Source: Aquiluna sp.
Lineage (GTDB): Bacteria; Actinomycetota; Actinomycetes; Actinomycetales; Microbacteriaceae
Assembly (NCBI GenBank): GCA_018402615.1
Contig: JAGYIH010000014.1
Location: forward strand, 1-22,253
DNA: 22,253 nucleotides
Direction of reading: 5' to 3'
Part shown: piece after piece, positions 1-6,699 of the stretch
How positions within the stretch are numbered: position 1 is the first letter of the stretch
Layout of the letters: every line of letters begins with the position of its first letter
Translations under genes and position numbers: made by a program
Notes under the pieces: generated by a model
The model's input: the letters and a program-made list of their open reading frames with translations, nothing else
The model's database searches: none
What the model was told of the DNA's origin: nothing

Positions 1-1136
1 GCTCCACGCACTTTTTAGAGCACCTGCTATTCAAGGGCACCCCAACAAGGTCTGCCAGGGATATCTCAATTGCATTTGATTCGGTTGGTGGATCTTCAAA
101 TGCCGCGACCGCCAAGGAATACACCAGCTACTACGCCCGGGTTCAGACCGCCGCTATGCCTCTGGCGCTAGATGTGCTTTTGGATATGTTTACCTCGGCA
201 AAGATCGACCCCAAGGACTTTGATACCGAGCGCACCGTGATCTTGGAAGAGCTCGCGATGAATGAGGATGACCCTGAGGACATCGCTCACGAAAATCTTG
301 CCTCGGCGCTTTTGGTCGGCCATGAGCTTGGTAGGCCGATTGGCGGCACCAAGGAGAGCATCTTGGCGGTTAGTCGCGATCATGTCATAGAGCACTACCA
401 AACCCACTACGTTCCAAGTGGTCTGATTGTCACCGCTGCGGGCGGCGTGAACCATGAAGAGTTTGTTTCTCTGGTCAGCAAAATTTTGGACCAGCACGGC
501 TTTTCCGGGAGTTCAGCACCGAAGCCGAGGCGCTTTCACCCTGAGCCCTCTGAAATTACTCCGAATCGGTTTGTGAATGTTTCGCACGATTTCAATCAGG
601 CAAATATCTTGCTTGGCATCCAGAGCATGTCGGCAAGCGATCCAGATCGCTACGCATTTGGTTTGATGAACACCATTTTGGGTGGTGGGATGTCTTCCAG
701 GCTTTACCAGTCAATACGCGAGGACCGCGGTTTGGCCTACTCGACCTACAGCTATCAGCAGGGCTACTCGGAGACCGGGTACTTCGGCATGTATGCCGGC
801 TGCAGTCCTGAGAATGCAAGTCTGGTGGTGAACCTGATGCGCGAGCAGCTTGATGGCTTGGTGCAAACTGGGGCCACCCAGGCTGAGTTGGATTTGGCCT
901 TAGGGAATCTCACAGGTGGCCTAGCGCTACGTTTTGAGTCTTCGCTGGCGCGAATGAACCGACTGTTGGGCACCGAGATTGGCACCGGAGAGTACCTGAG
1001 TGTTTCAGAGGTTCTAGAACGTTTTCGTGCGGTGAGCCTTGCAGATGTTCAGCGAGTTGCGCAGCGACTAGTCACCAAGCAGTCCGCACTTGTTGTTGTG
1101 GGGGATAACCTGCAACACCTTGAGAAGTTGGCTTGA
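1..1136 (+). CDS. M16 family zinc peptidase, 5' end missing
   Basis: Insulinase/mitochondrial-processing-peptidase-like metalloprotease, probably cytoplasmic. The reading frame is open from base 3, so the gene begins upstream of the window; the methionine at 156 is internal. The inverted zinc motif HxxEH is visible at bases 9-23 (H-F-L-E-H), and the third zinc ligand is probably a glutamate in the V-I-L-E-E stretch about 75 residues later. The C-terminal half carries the family's second-domain signature (G-G-G-M-S-S-R-L-Y and the R-G-L-A-Y segment near bases 690-740). About 377 residues are visible, close to a full ~420-residue single-chain member, so little is missing. The stop is followed at once by the dapB promoter-like box and dapB. 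The substrate cannot be told from sequence. Confidence 0.93.
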   Translation, partial: STHFLEHLLFKGTPTRSARDISIAFDSVGGSSNAATAKEYTSYYARVQTAAMPLALDVLLDMFTSAKIDPKDFDTERTVILEELAMNEDDPEDIAHENLASALLVGHELGRPIGGTKESILAVSRDHVIEHYQTHYVPSGLIVTAAGGVNHEEFVSLVSKILDQHGFSGSSAPKPRRFHPEPSEITPNRFVNVSHDFNQANILLGIQSMSASDPDRYAFGLMNTILGGGMSSRLYQSIREDRGLAYSTYSYQQGYSETGYFGMYAGCSPENASLVVNLMREQLDGLVQTGATQAELDLALGNLTGGLALRFESSLARMNRLLGTEIGTGEYLSVSEVLERFRAVSLADVQRVAQRLVTKQSALVVVGDNLQHLEKLA

Positions 1137-1142
1137 TAGGTT
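1137..1142 (+). promoter_or_regulatory. Putative -10 box of a leaderless dapB transcript
   Basis: TAGGTT fits the actinobacterial TANNNT -10 pattern and ends 7 bases before the dapB ATG, which would place transcription start at or near the start codon. There is no good Shine-Dalgarno sequence in front of dapB and no convincing -35 element. The box lies just after the stop of the M16 gene. Inference from position only. Confidence 0.4.
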
Positions 1143-1149
1143 TTGACTC

Positions 1150-1866
1150 ATGATTAGTGTTGCGATTTTAGGTGCCTCTGGACGCATGGGCGTTTTGACT
1201 AAAGAGCTGGTTGATGCCGATGCCAATCTAAAACTGCATGCCGCCTTGGGTTCTAAATCTGATCCTGCCCAAATGCTCGGTGCCGATGTGGTGGTTGATT
1301 TCACGCTGCCAGGGGTTTCCGAAAACCTGGTTGGCTTTGCAGTCGAGCACGACCTAAAGATTTTGGTTGGGACCTCTGGCTGGTCGGAGCCAAAGCTCAA
1401 TGGCCTGAAGACCTCACTTGCTGCCCACCCCAAGGCCGGTGTGTTGGTGGTCCCTAATTTCTCAATCGGTTCGATGCTGCTGCAGCGCTTTGCAGCACAG
1501 GCCGCTAAGCACTTTGACTCGGCGGAGATTATTGAGTCACACCACGCAGGCAAGGTCGACTCTCCATCTGGGACTGCGATTGCGACTGCAGAGAAAATTT
1601 CATCGGCTCGCGGAGACACCCCGCTAGTGCCAGGAGTTGGACAGCCGGCACGCGGTGAGATTCACAACGGAGTCCCGATTCACTCACTGCGCCAGCCCGG
1701 AGTCTCTGCAAGGCAGGATGTCATTTTTGCCGGCACATCAGAGCAGTTGACGCTTTCGCACGATGTTTCTTCAAGCCGTGCCTACTCACTTGGCATACTG
1801 CGCAGCATTGAGTTCATTGCTGAAAATACTGGCCTTCATGTCGGGCTTGATTCGGTCCTTCGCTAA
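1150..1866 (+). CDS. dapB: 4-hydroxy-tetrahydrodipicolinate reductase
   Basis: NAD(P)H-dependent reduction of hydroxy-tetrahydrodipicolinate, the second committed step of the DAP/lysine pathway, in the cytosol. The 238-residue length suits the shorter actinobacterial form. The nucleotide-binding loop G-A-S-G-R-M-G is at residues 8-14. The catalytic and substrate segment E-S-H-H-x-x-K-x-D-S-P-S-G-T-A spans about residues 129-143, with the histidine pair at 131-132, the lysine at 135 and the S-G-T substrate loop at 140-142. The ATG at 1150 is chosen because the Rossmann strand begins immediately after it. The following small membrane gene starts on the base after the dapB stop. dapA and dapF are in the same window but in separate transcription units. 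Confidence 0.97.
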   Translation: MISVAILGASGRMGVLTKELVDADANLKLHAALGSKSDPAQMLGADVVVDFTLPGVSENLVGFAVEHDLKILVGTSGWSEPKLNGLKTSLAAHPKAGVLVVPNFSIGSMLLQRFAAQAAKHFDSAEIIESHHAGKVDSPSGTAIATAEKISSARGDTPLVPGVGQPARGEIHNGVPIHSLRQPGVSARQDVIFAGTSEQLTLSHDVSSSRAYSLGILRSIEFIAENTGLHVGLDSVLR

Positions 1867-2316
1867 ATGGGCATCAAGATCTGGGTTGTCGTGATGAGCG
1901 CGCTTGCGCTGCTCTACGTATTTCTACTGCTGGGTCGCGGAGTCATCCTGATTCAGGAGCCAAGTTGGGCAGCCAAGGCGATGGGCGTTGGAATTTTAGT
2001 GTTGCCACTGTTTGCTCTCTGGAGCATTTTTTCTGAGCTGCGCTTTGGCCTGCAGGCCCAGAGGCTGGCTGAACGGTTGCAGGCAGAAGGTGTTCCAGAG
2101 CTGGCTCTGGAGTTTCGTCCATCCGGCAGGGCAACCAAGGATTCAGCAGCCAAAGAATTTGAGCGTGTTAGCGCCGAGCTCAACGAAACTGAAACCTGGC
2201 AACTTTGGTTTCAGCTTGGCCAAAGCTACGACGCCAATGGCGACCGCCGCAGGGCAAGAGCTGCGATTCGCAAGGCAATTGTGCTAGCGAATAATCCCAA
2301 CTCGTCTCAGTCCTAA
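1867..2316 (+). CDS. Small membrane protein with C-terminal TPR-like helices, unknown function
   Basis: I do not recognise a named family. The 149-residue product has two hydrophobic segments (about residues 4-26 and 38-57), then a charged stretch, and ends in a helical region (about 109-141) whose pattern W-x-x-L-G-x-x-x-x-x-x-G-D-x-x-x-A-x-x-x-x-x-x-A resembles a single tetratricopeptide repeat. The start codon directly abuts the dapB stop (TAAATG), so translation is probably coupled to dapB. The last 33 bases overlap the 3' end of the DUF4395 gene on the other strand. Conservation next to dapB would suggest a role in envelope or DAP metabolism, but nothing in the sequence shows this. Confidence 0.8.
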   Translation: MGIKIWVVVMSALALLYVFLLLGRGVILIQEPSWAAKAMGVGILVLPLFALWSIFSELRFGLQAQRLAERLQAEGVPELALEFRPSGRATKDSAAKEFERVSAELNETETWQLWFQLGQSYDANGDRRRARAAIRKAIVLANNPNSSQS

Positions 2317-2724
2317 ATACATCAAGCATCCAAGGCAGAGTCCGAAGAAGGCATTTAGGAATGCAGCCAAGAAGATAAAGGCCGCGGCAATTGGAATCAG
2401 CACCGGTGAGAAAAGGCCACCGATGGTTCCCAAGATTGCAAAACTAAAACCAACCTTCTGAGCAAACTGCGGAGGCCTTGGGTCTTCAAGTTCTGTTGGT
2501 GGCTTGAGCCTGGGTCTCACCAGGTTTTGGTAAATGAACTGGTACGGATGGCTCTTGGGTAAAAATACACTCCAGGCAAAAAGCACAAACAGCGCGATCA
2601 TTACCGGATAGCCGGCTAACAAGCCCAGCTGGAAGCTGAGTGCAAAGCTTGCAAGCGACAGCACTGAGGTGATGGCAGCTCCAAACCTAGGTCCGCGAGG
2701 GTCAATTTGTTTAATCTCTGTCAT
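2284..2724 (-). CDS. DUF4395 family membrane protein
   Basis: A 146-residue integral membrane protein. Hydrophobic segments lie at about residues 14-35, 36-55, 90-107 and 108-135, with a positively charged loop (about 57-90) and a charged C-terminus. The fourth segment contains C-L-G-C (Cys130, Cys133) near its C-terminal end, which I recall as typical of DUF4395. The ATG at 2724 is chosen because it overlaps the thioredoxin stop as ATGA. A longer frame up to 2949 exists, but its extra N-terminus is an antisense-style shadow of the thioredoxin coding sequence. The family is often found beside thioredoxins in Actinobacteria, and the in-membrane CxxC suggests a thiol-redox role; this is inference. 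It converges with and overlaps the gene ending at 2316. Confidence 0.85.
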   Translation of the reverse strand: MTEIKQIDPRGPRFGAAITSVLSLASFALSFQLGLLAGYPVMIALFVLFAWSVFLPKSHPYQFIYQNLVRPRLKPPTELEDPRPPQFAQKVGFSFAILGTIGGLFSPVLIPIAAAFIFLAAFLNAFFGLCLGCLMYLGLRRVGIIR

Positions 2725-3161
2725 TTCACGCCTAATTTCTTTAGTTCGTCGGTTAGCTGATTCATTTTTGGAACTCCTCCCACGCGGTAAATCACGTGGC
2801 CGGAGTCGTTCAGAAGAAACACGGTTGGGGTTTGGCTGATGCTGAAGTGGGCTGCGACATCTAAGCGCTCGGTGATGTCTACCTCCGCGAAAGCAAGCCC
2901 TCCGGTTCGATAGGCCAGCTGCGATAGGGTTCGTCTTACCCCAGAGCACTGGCCGCAGTACTGGGTTGAGAACTGGATCAGGGTTGCCTTCTTGCCATAT
3001 TCAGTTATTGGCACTTCATTACTCGAGGCTCTCAGTTTGGCAAGGTCAATCACCTCAGCAGATAAGACTCGGCGACCCTTGCCCTGCAGATACTTGTAGA
3101 GGATGCCTCCGATTATGGCTATGAGCAACAGCCCGAGCGTTGCAATCAAAGATGTCTCCAC
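2721..3161 (-). CDS. Membrane-anchored thioredoxin-like protein
   Basis: A 146-residue thiol-disulfide protein. An N-terminal hydrophobic anchor (about residues 5-22) is followed at once by a strongly basic stretch (Y-K-Y-L-Q-G-K-G-R-R), then a thioredoxin fold from about residue 47. The active site is C-G-Q-C (Cys69, Cys72) and the expected cis-proline is Pro112 in T-P-T-V. By the positive-inside rule the thioredoxin domain should lie in the cytoplasm, not outside. The start is GTG at 3161, with a TANNNT box 6 bases upstream. The stop overlaps the start of the DUF4395 gene by four bases, so the two proteins are probably made together and may act together. Confidence 0.9.
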   Translation of the reverse strand: METSLIATLGLLLIAIIGGILYKYLQGKGRRVLSAEVIDLAKLRASSNEVPITEYGKKATLIQFSTQYCGQCSGVRRTLSQLAYRTGGLAFAEVDITERLDVAAHFSISQTPTVFLLNDSGHVIYRVGGVPKMNQLTDELKKLGVK

Positions 3162-3167
3162 GCTGAA

Positions 3168-3173
3168 AGGTTA
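3168..3173 (-). promoter_or_regulatory. Putative -10 box of a leaderless thioredoxin transcript
   Basis: On the minus strand TAACCT ends 6 bases before the GTG start of the thioredoxin gene. The spacer contains no Shine-Dalgarno sequence. It lies in the 83-base divergent gap shared with thyX. Positional inference only. Confidence 0.4.
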
Positions 3174-3231
3174 GGCGAGATTGGATTGTGCTGCCCAAGT
3201 GTTGCGAAATTTTACTTTTCGGCTTTGCCCT

Positions 3232-3237
3232 TAGGAT
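3232..3237 (+). promoter_or_regulatory. Putative -10 box of a leaderless thyX transcript
   Basis: TAGGAT ends 7 bases before the GTG chosen as the thyX start and supports that start over the upstream in-frame codon at 3188. A recognisable -35 element is not obvious; TTTACT at 3211-3216 is the nearest candidate, with a short 15-base spacer. Confidence 0.45.
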
Positions 3238-3244
3238 TTCAGGC

Positions 3245-3973
3245 GTGAGTGAAATTCAATTCCGCAGTGATGTGACCGTAGAGCTAGTGCGAGCAAACGC
3301 GTCAGACGCCGATGTTTTGTTTGCCGCCCGGGTTTCGACTCAGGGTGAGCAGACCCTGGAAAGCGCCATGGTTCAGGGCGCCGAAGTCGAAAAGCGTGAC
3401 CGTGGACTAATCAATTACCTGATGCGAGATCGACACGGTTCACCTTTTGAGCACAACTCCATGACCTTTTATGTCCAGGCACCAATCTTTGTGTTCCGGG
3501 AGTTCATGCGTCACCGGATTGCCAGCTACAACGAGGAATCCGGTCGCTATCGCGAGCTGCGACCTGTGTTTTATGTTCCCGGGCCAGACCGCAAGCTGGT
3601 TCAGGTTGGTAAGCCCGGGGCTTACGACTTTGAAGATGGAACTGCAGAGCAGACTGCTCTTGTCGTTCAGGAGACCATGGCCGTCACACGTGCCGCCTAT
3701 GAGTCATACCAGCGCATGCTGGAGGCCGGGGTAGCCCGAGAGGTCGCCAGGATTGTGCTACCGGTAAACATTTACTCATCGATGTATGTGACCATGAATT
3801 CCAGAGCCCTGATGAACTTTTTGAGCCTTCGCACCAAGCGTGAGGGCACTCACTTCCCATCCTTCCCGCAGCGTGAAATTGAGATGGTTGCGGAGAAGAT
3901 GGAAGACTTTTGGGCACCTCTAATGCCACTGAGCTACGAGTCTTTTAATGAGAACGGCAGAGTTGCCCCCTAG
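3245..3973 (+). CDS. thyX: Flavin-dependent thymidylate synthase
   Basis: Makes dTMP from dUMP using methylene-tetrahydrofolate, FAD and NADPH. The diagnostic RHRX7S motif is intact: Arg89, His90 and Arg91, with Ser99 after seven residues. The 242-residue length from the GTG at 3245 suits the family. An in-frame start at 3188 would add 19 residues with no family match, so I reject it. The gene opens a + strand block with dapA and RNase J, an arrangement I recall as common in Actinobacteria. A classical ThyA is not in this window, so whether ThyX is the only synthase cannot be told. Divergent from the thioredoxin/DUF4395 pair. Confidence 0.97.
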   Translation: MSEIQFRSDVTVELVRANASDADVLFAARVSTQGEQTLESAMVQGAEVEKRDRGLINYLMRDRHGSPFEHNSMTFYVQAPIFVFREFMRHRIASYNEESGRYRELRPVFYVPGPDRKLVQVGKPGAYDFEDGTAEQTALVVQETMAVTRAAYESYQRMLEAGVAREVARIVLPVNIYSSMYVTMNSRALMNFLSLRTKREGTHFPSFPQREIEMVAEKMEDFWAPLMPLSYESFNENGRVAP

Positions 3974-3984
3974 GGCCTGGTAGC

Positions 3985-4004
3985 GCTTAGCCATTAGGCT
4001 AGGC
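3985..4004. repeat. Inverted repeat over the dapA promoter and 5' of its start
   Basis: GCTTAGCC and GGCTAGGC flank a four-base ATTA centre, giving eight paired positions with one G-T mismatch. It begins 12 bases after the thyX stop and ends three bases before the dapA ATG. It covers the TAGGCT box at 3995-4000. No T tract follows, so it is not a standard intrinsic terminator. It could be an operator site or a hairpin at the end of the thyX message. Confidence 0.45.
3995..4000 (+). promoter_or_regulatory. Putative -10 box of a leaderless dapA transcript
   Basis: TAGGCT ends 7 bases before the dapA ATG at 4008. It lies inside the right half of the inverted repeat at 3985-4004, so a protein bound to the repeat would block it. 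Confidence 0.4.
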
Positions 4005-4007
4005 CGG

Positions 4008-4988
4008 ATGGTAACGAAAAAACCCGACGTGTTTGGCCAGGTATTGGTCGCGCTGGTGACACCCATGACCTCAGATGGTGAAGTCGATTGGGATGCCACC
4101 GAGCGCCACATGGACTATGTAATCTCCAACGGTGCCGATGGAGTAGTCGTGACCGGTACCACCGGTGAGACCTCTACCCTCACCGATGCCGAAAAGATAA
4201 AGCTGGTTGAGGTCGGCAAATCAGTTGCCGCAGGCCGGGCCAAGATCATTACCGGTGGCGGATCAAATGAAACCGCACACGCAATTCAGCTTTATAAGGC
4301 CAGCGAAAAGGCTGGTGCGGACGGTGTCATGATCGTGACTCCTTATTACAACAAGCCAACGCAGGCCGGAATCCTGACTCACTTCAGAATGATTGCCGAT
4401 GCCACCGACCTGCCTGTGATTTTGTATGACATCCCAGGACGCACCGGAGTTGCCATTTCCTATGACACCTTTCACCGCGCAGCCAAACACCCAAATGTGG
4501 TTGCAATCAAGGATGCCAAGGGCGATTTGGCACAGGCCTCAAGGTTACTTTTGGAGACCGGTCTGATGTATTTCTCCGGAGACGATTCCAACGTCTTGCC
4601 GCACCTGTCGCTAGGCGCTACCGGGCTGATTGGCGTGACCGCGAACATTGCCCCGCACGCCTACCGCGAAATGGTGGACGCCACCAATGCAAATGATTTT
4701 CACTCTGCGCTCAAGGTTCACAACGCCCTTGAGCCGCTGCAGCGCGCAATCATGAATCATGTTCCGGGAACCGTTGCAGCGAAGTACGTGCTGCACGGGC
4801 TGGGACACATCAATAGCCCAAGGGTCAGGTTGCCGCTGGTTGGTCCGGAGGATCACGAGGCAGCCGCTATCGAGAATGGAATCGACCAGGTGGTCAGTGT
4901 GCCAGGACTCAGCTTTGACAACTTCCGCCCGGATCGCAATGCGGCCGCTGGCGGTGCGCTACCCAAGGTAGCCGGGACCACTCGCTAG
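4008..4988 (+). CDS. dapA: 4-hydroxy-tetrahydrodipicolinate synthase
   Basis: Condenses pyruvate with aspartate semialdehyde at the entry of the DAP/lysine pathway; a cytosolic TIM barrel. Family landmarks are all present: the T-T-G-E motif (Thr51, Thr52), Y-Y-N-K-P (113-117), the catalytic tyrosine Tyr140, Arg145 in D-I-P-G-R-T-G, and the Schiff-base lysine Lys168 in A-I-K-D. At 326 residues it is slightly longer than the usual ~300, mostly from a C-terminal tail rich in Ala and Gly. The final G of its stop codon is the first base of the RNase J GTG start (TAGTG), so the two are translationally coupled. Confidence 0.97.
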   Translation: MVTKKPDVFGQVLVALVTPMTSDGEVDWDATERHMDYVISNGADGVVVTGTTGETSTLTDAEKIKLVEVGKSVAAGRAKIITGGGSNETAHAIQLYKASEKAGADGVMIVTPYYNKPTQAGILTHFRMIADATDLPVILYDIPGRTGVAISYDTFHRAAKHPNVVAIKDAKGDLAQASRLLLETGLMYFSGDDSNVLPHLSLGATGLIGVTANIAPHAYREMVDATNANDFHSALKVHNALEPLQRAIMNHVPGTVAAKYVLHGLGHINSPRVRLPLVGPEDHEAAAIENGIDQVVSVPGLSFDNFRPDRNAAAGGALPKVAGTTR

Positions 4989-6664
4989 TGGAGTTACCAG
5001 GCAAGCTAGCCCCGGGGACCATGCGCATCATTCCGCTTGGCGGACTGGGCGAAATTGGTCGCAACATGAGCGTTTTTGAGCTTGACGACCAGATCATGAT
5101 CATTGACTGCGGGATTTTGTTTCCGGAGGAGACTCAGCCCGGAGTAGACGTAATCCTGCCAGACCTTGGATATCTAGAGGACAAGCTAGACCGGATTTCC
5201 GGGCTGGTTCTAACGCACGGTCACGAAGACCACATCGGCGGGGTTCCATATCTTTTGGGCATGCGCAAAGACATCCCAATCATGGGCTCCACCCTGACCC
5301 TTGCACTTATCGAGGCGAAACTAAAAGAGCATCGCATCACTCCCTTTACTCACACCGTAAAGGAGGGTCAGAAAGAGCGGCTTGGACCATTTGAGCTCGA
5401 GTTTGTGGCTGTCAACCACTCGATTCCCGATGCCCTTGCGGTAATCATTCGCTCGGTTGCGGGAACTGTTTTTGCAACCGGAGACTTCAAGATGGACCAG
5501 CTCCCGCTGGACGGTCGACTGACCGATCTAAGGGCCTTTGCAAAGATTGGGGAAGAGGGGCTGGACCTGTTTATGGTGGACAGCACAAATGCTGACACCC
5601 CGGGATTCACTGCCCTGGAGCGTGACATCGGTCCCGCTATCGAAACGGTAATGAGTAAGACTCCCGGCAAGGTTGTAGTTGCATCGTTCAGCTCACACGT
5701 CCACCGGGTTCAACAGGTGCTAAATGCTGCTGAGGCAAATAACCGCAAGGTTGCTTTTGTCGGTCGCAGCATGGTTCGAAATATGGGCATAGCTTCAGAG
5801 CTGGGTTTTTTGACCATCCCGGATAAGTTGATTATTGATTTCAAGCACGCCTCCGATTACCCGGACAACCGCATCGTCTTTATGTCCACCGGTTCTCAAG
5901 GCGAACCGATGGCAGTGCTTTCCAGAATTGCAAAACAGGATCACCAGATCATGCTGGGGGAGGGCGATACAGTCCTGCTCGCCAGCTCGCTGATTCCGGG
6001 TAACGAAAATGCTGTCTACCGAGTGATTGACGGGCTTACCAAGCTTGGTGCAAATGTTGTTCACAAGGGCAATGCCAAGGTGCACGTCTCTGGTCACGCG
6101 GCAGCCGGTGAGCTGCTTTACTGCTACAACATCTTGAAGCCAAAGAACGTAATGCCAATCCACGGTGAGTTCCGACACCTTGATGCAAACGCCAAACTGG
6201 CAATTCGAACCGGCGTTCCAGCCGAGCGAGTGCTTGTTGTGGAGGATGGTGCGGTTGTCGACCTGAAGGACTCAATCGCCCAGGTAGTGGGCAAGGTGCC
6301 CTGCGACATGCTTTACGTGGATGGCAAGACCGTTGGCAAGATTACTGAGGATGACCTGAAGGACCGCAGGATTTTAGCGGCCGAGGGCTTCATATCTATC
6401 TTTGCCGTGGTGGACCGAGTCACCGGTGAGGTGCTCGAGGGCCCAGAGATCAGAGCTCGCGCCTATGCCGAGGAGGACCACGTCTTTGATGACATCCTTC
6501 CAGCGATAAAGAAAGCCCTTGAGGATGCTGCCCGCGAGGGGGTGCGAGACAGTTACCAATTTCAGCAGGTAATTAGGAGGGTCGTTGGAACCTGGGTTGC
6601 AAAAGCGCATCGCCGTAAGCCGATGATTATCCCAATCGTTGTGCATTCTTCCCGCCCTGCCTAA
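4988..6664 (+). CDS. rnj: Ribonuclease J
   Basis: Metallo-beta-lactamase/beta-CASP ribonuclease with endo- and 5'-exonuclease roles in mRNA decay and rRNA maturation. The zinc motif HxHxDH is H-G-H-E-D-H at residues 77-82; a further metal ligand lies in the T-G-D-F segment near residue 160; the late H-V-S-G-H-A motif is around residues 361-366. The 558-residue length is normal. The start is GTG overlapping the dapA stop by one base. A later in-frame ATG at residue 12 would also keep the whole first strand of the fold, so the exact start is less certain than the identity. dapA–rnj adjacency is common in Actinobacteria. Confidence 0.96.
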   Translation: MELPGKLAPGTMRIIPLGGLGEIGRNMSVFELDDQIMIIDCGILFPEETQPGVDVILPDLGYLEDKLDRISGLVLTHGHEDHIGGVPYLLGMRKDIPIMGSTLTLALIEAKLKEHRITPFTHTVKEGQKERLGPFELEFVAVNHSIPDALAVIIRSVAGTVFATGDFKMDQLPLDGRLTDLRAFAKIGEEGLDLFMVDSTNADTPGFTALERDIGPAIETVMSKTPGKVVVASFSSHVHRVQQVLNAAEANNRKVAFVGRSMVRNMGIASELGFLTIPDKLIIDFKHASDYPDNRIVFMSTGSQGEPMAVLSRIAKQDHQIMLGEGDTVLLASSLIPGNENAVYRVIDGLTKLGANVVHKGNAKVHVSGHAAAGELLYCYNILKPKNVMPIHGEFRHLDANAKLAIRTGVPAERVLVVEDGAVVDLKDSIAQVVGKVPCDMLYVDGKTVGKITEDDLKDRRILAAEGFISIFAVVDRVTGEVLEGPEIRARAYAEEDHVFDDILPAIKKALEDAAREGVRDSYQFQQVIRRVVGTWVAKAHRRKPMIIPIVVHSSRPA

Positions 6665-6687
6665 GGGCTAAACGCCCGCATTCTTGC

Positions 6688-6693
6688 TAGTTT
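6688..6693 (+). promoter_or_regulatory. Putative -10 box of a leaderless ftsK transcript
   Basis: TAGTTT ends 6 bases before the ftsK ATG at 6700; the spacer has no Shine-Dalgarno sequence. It lies in the 35-base gap between rnj and ftsK. Confidence 0.4.
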
Positions 6694-6699
6694 TCTGGC

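Noticed and set aside
1068..1619. 183-residue open frame antisense to dapB
   Set aside because: Shadow of dapB codons, Ser/Ala/Pro-rich, no recognisable domain or ribosome binding site.
2725..2949. N-terminal extension of the DUF4395 frame up to 2949
   Set aside because: It lies inside the thioredoxin gene, is Arg/Ser-rich and not family-like; the ATG at 2724 overlaps the thioredoxin stop.
3188..3244. Earlier thyX start
   Set aside because: The extra residues have no family match and the region holds the promoter-like box; GTG at 3245 gives the normal length.
6665..6677. GGGC-TAAAC-GCCC hairpin after rnj as a terminator
   Set aside because: The stem has only four base pairs and no T tract follows.
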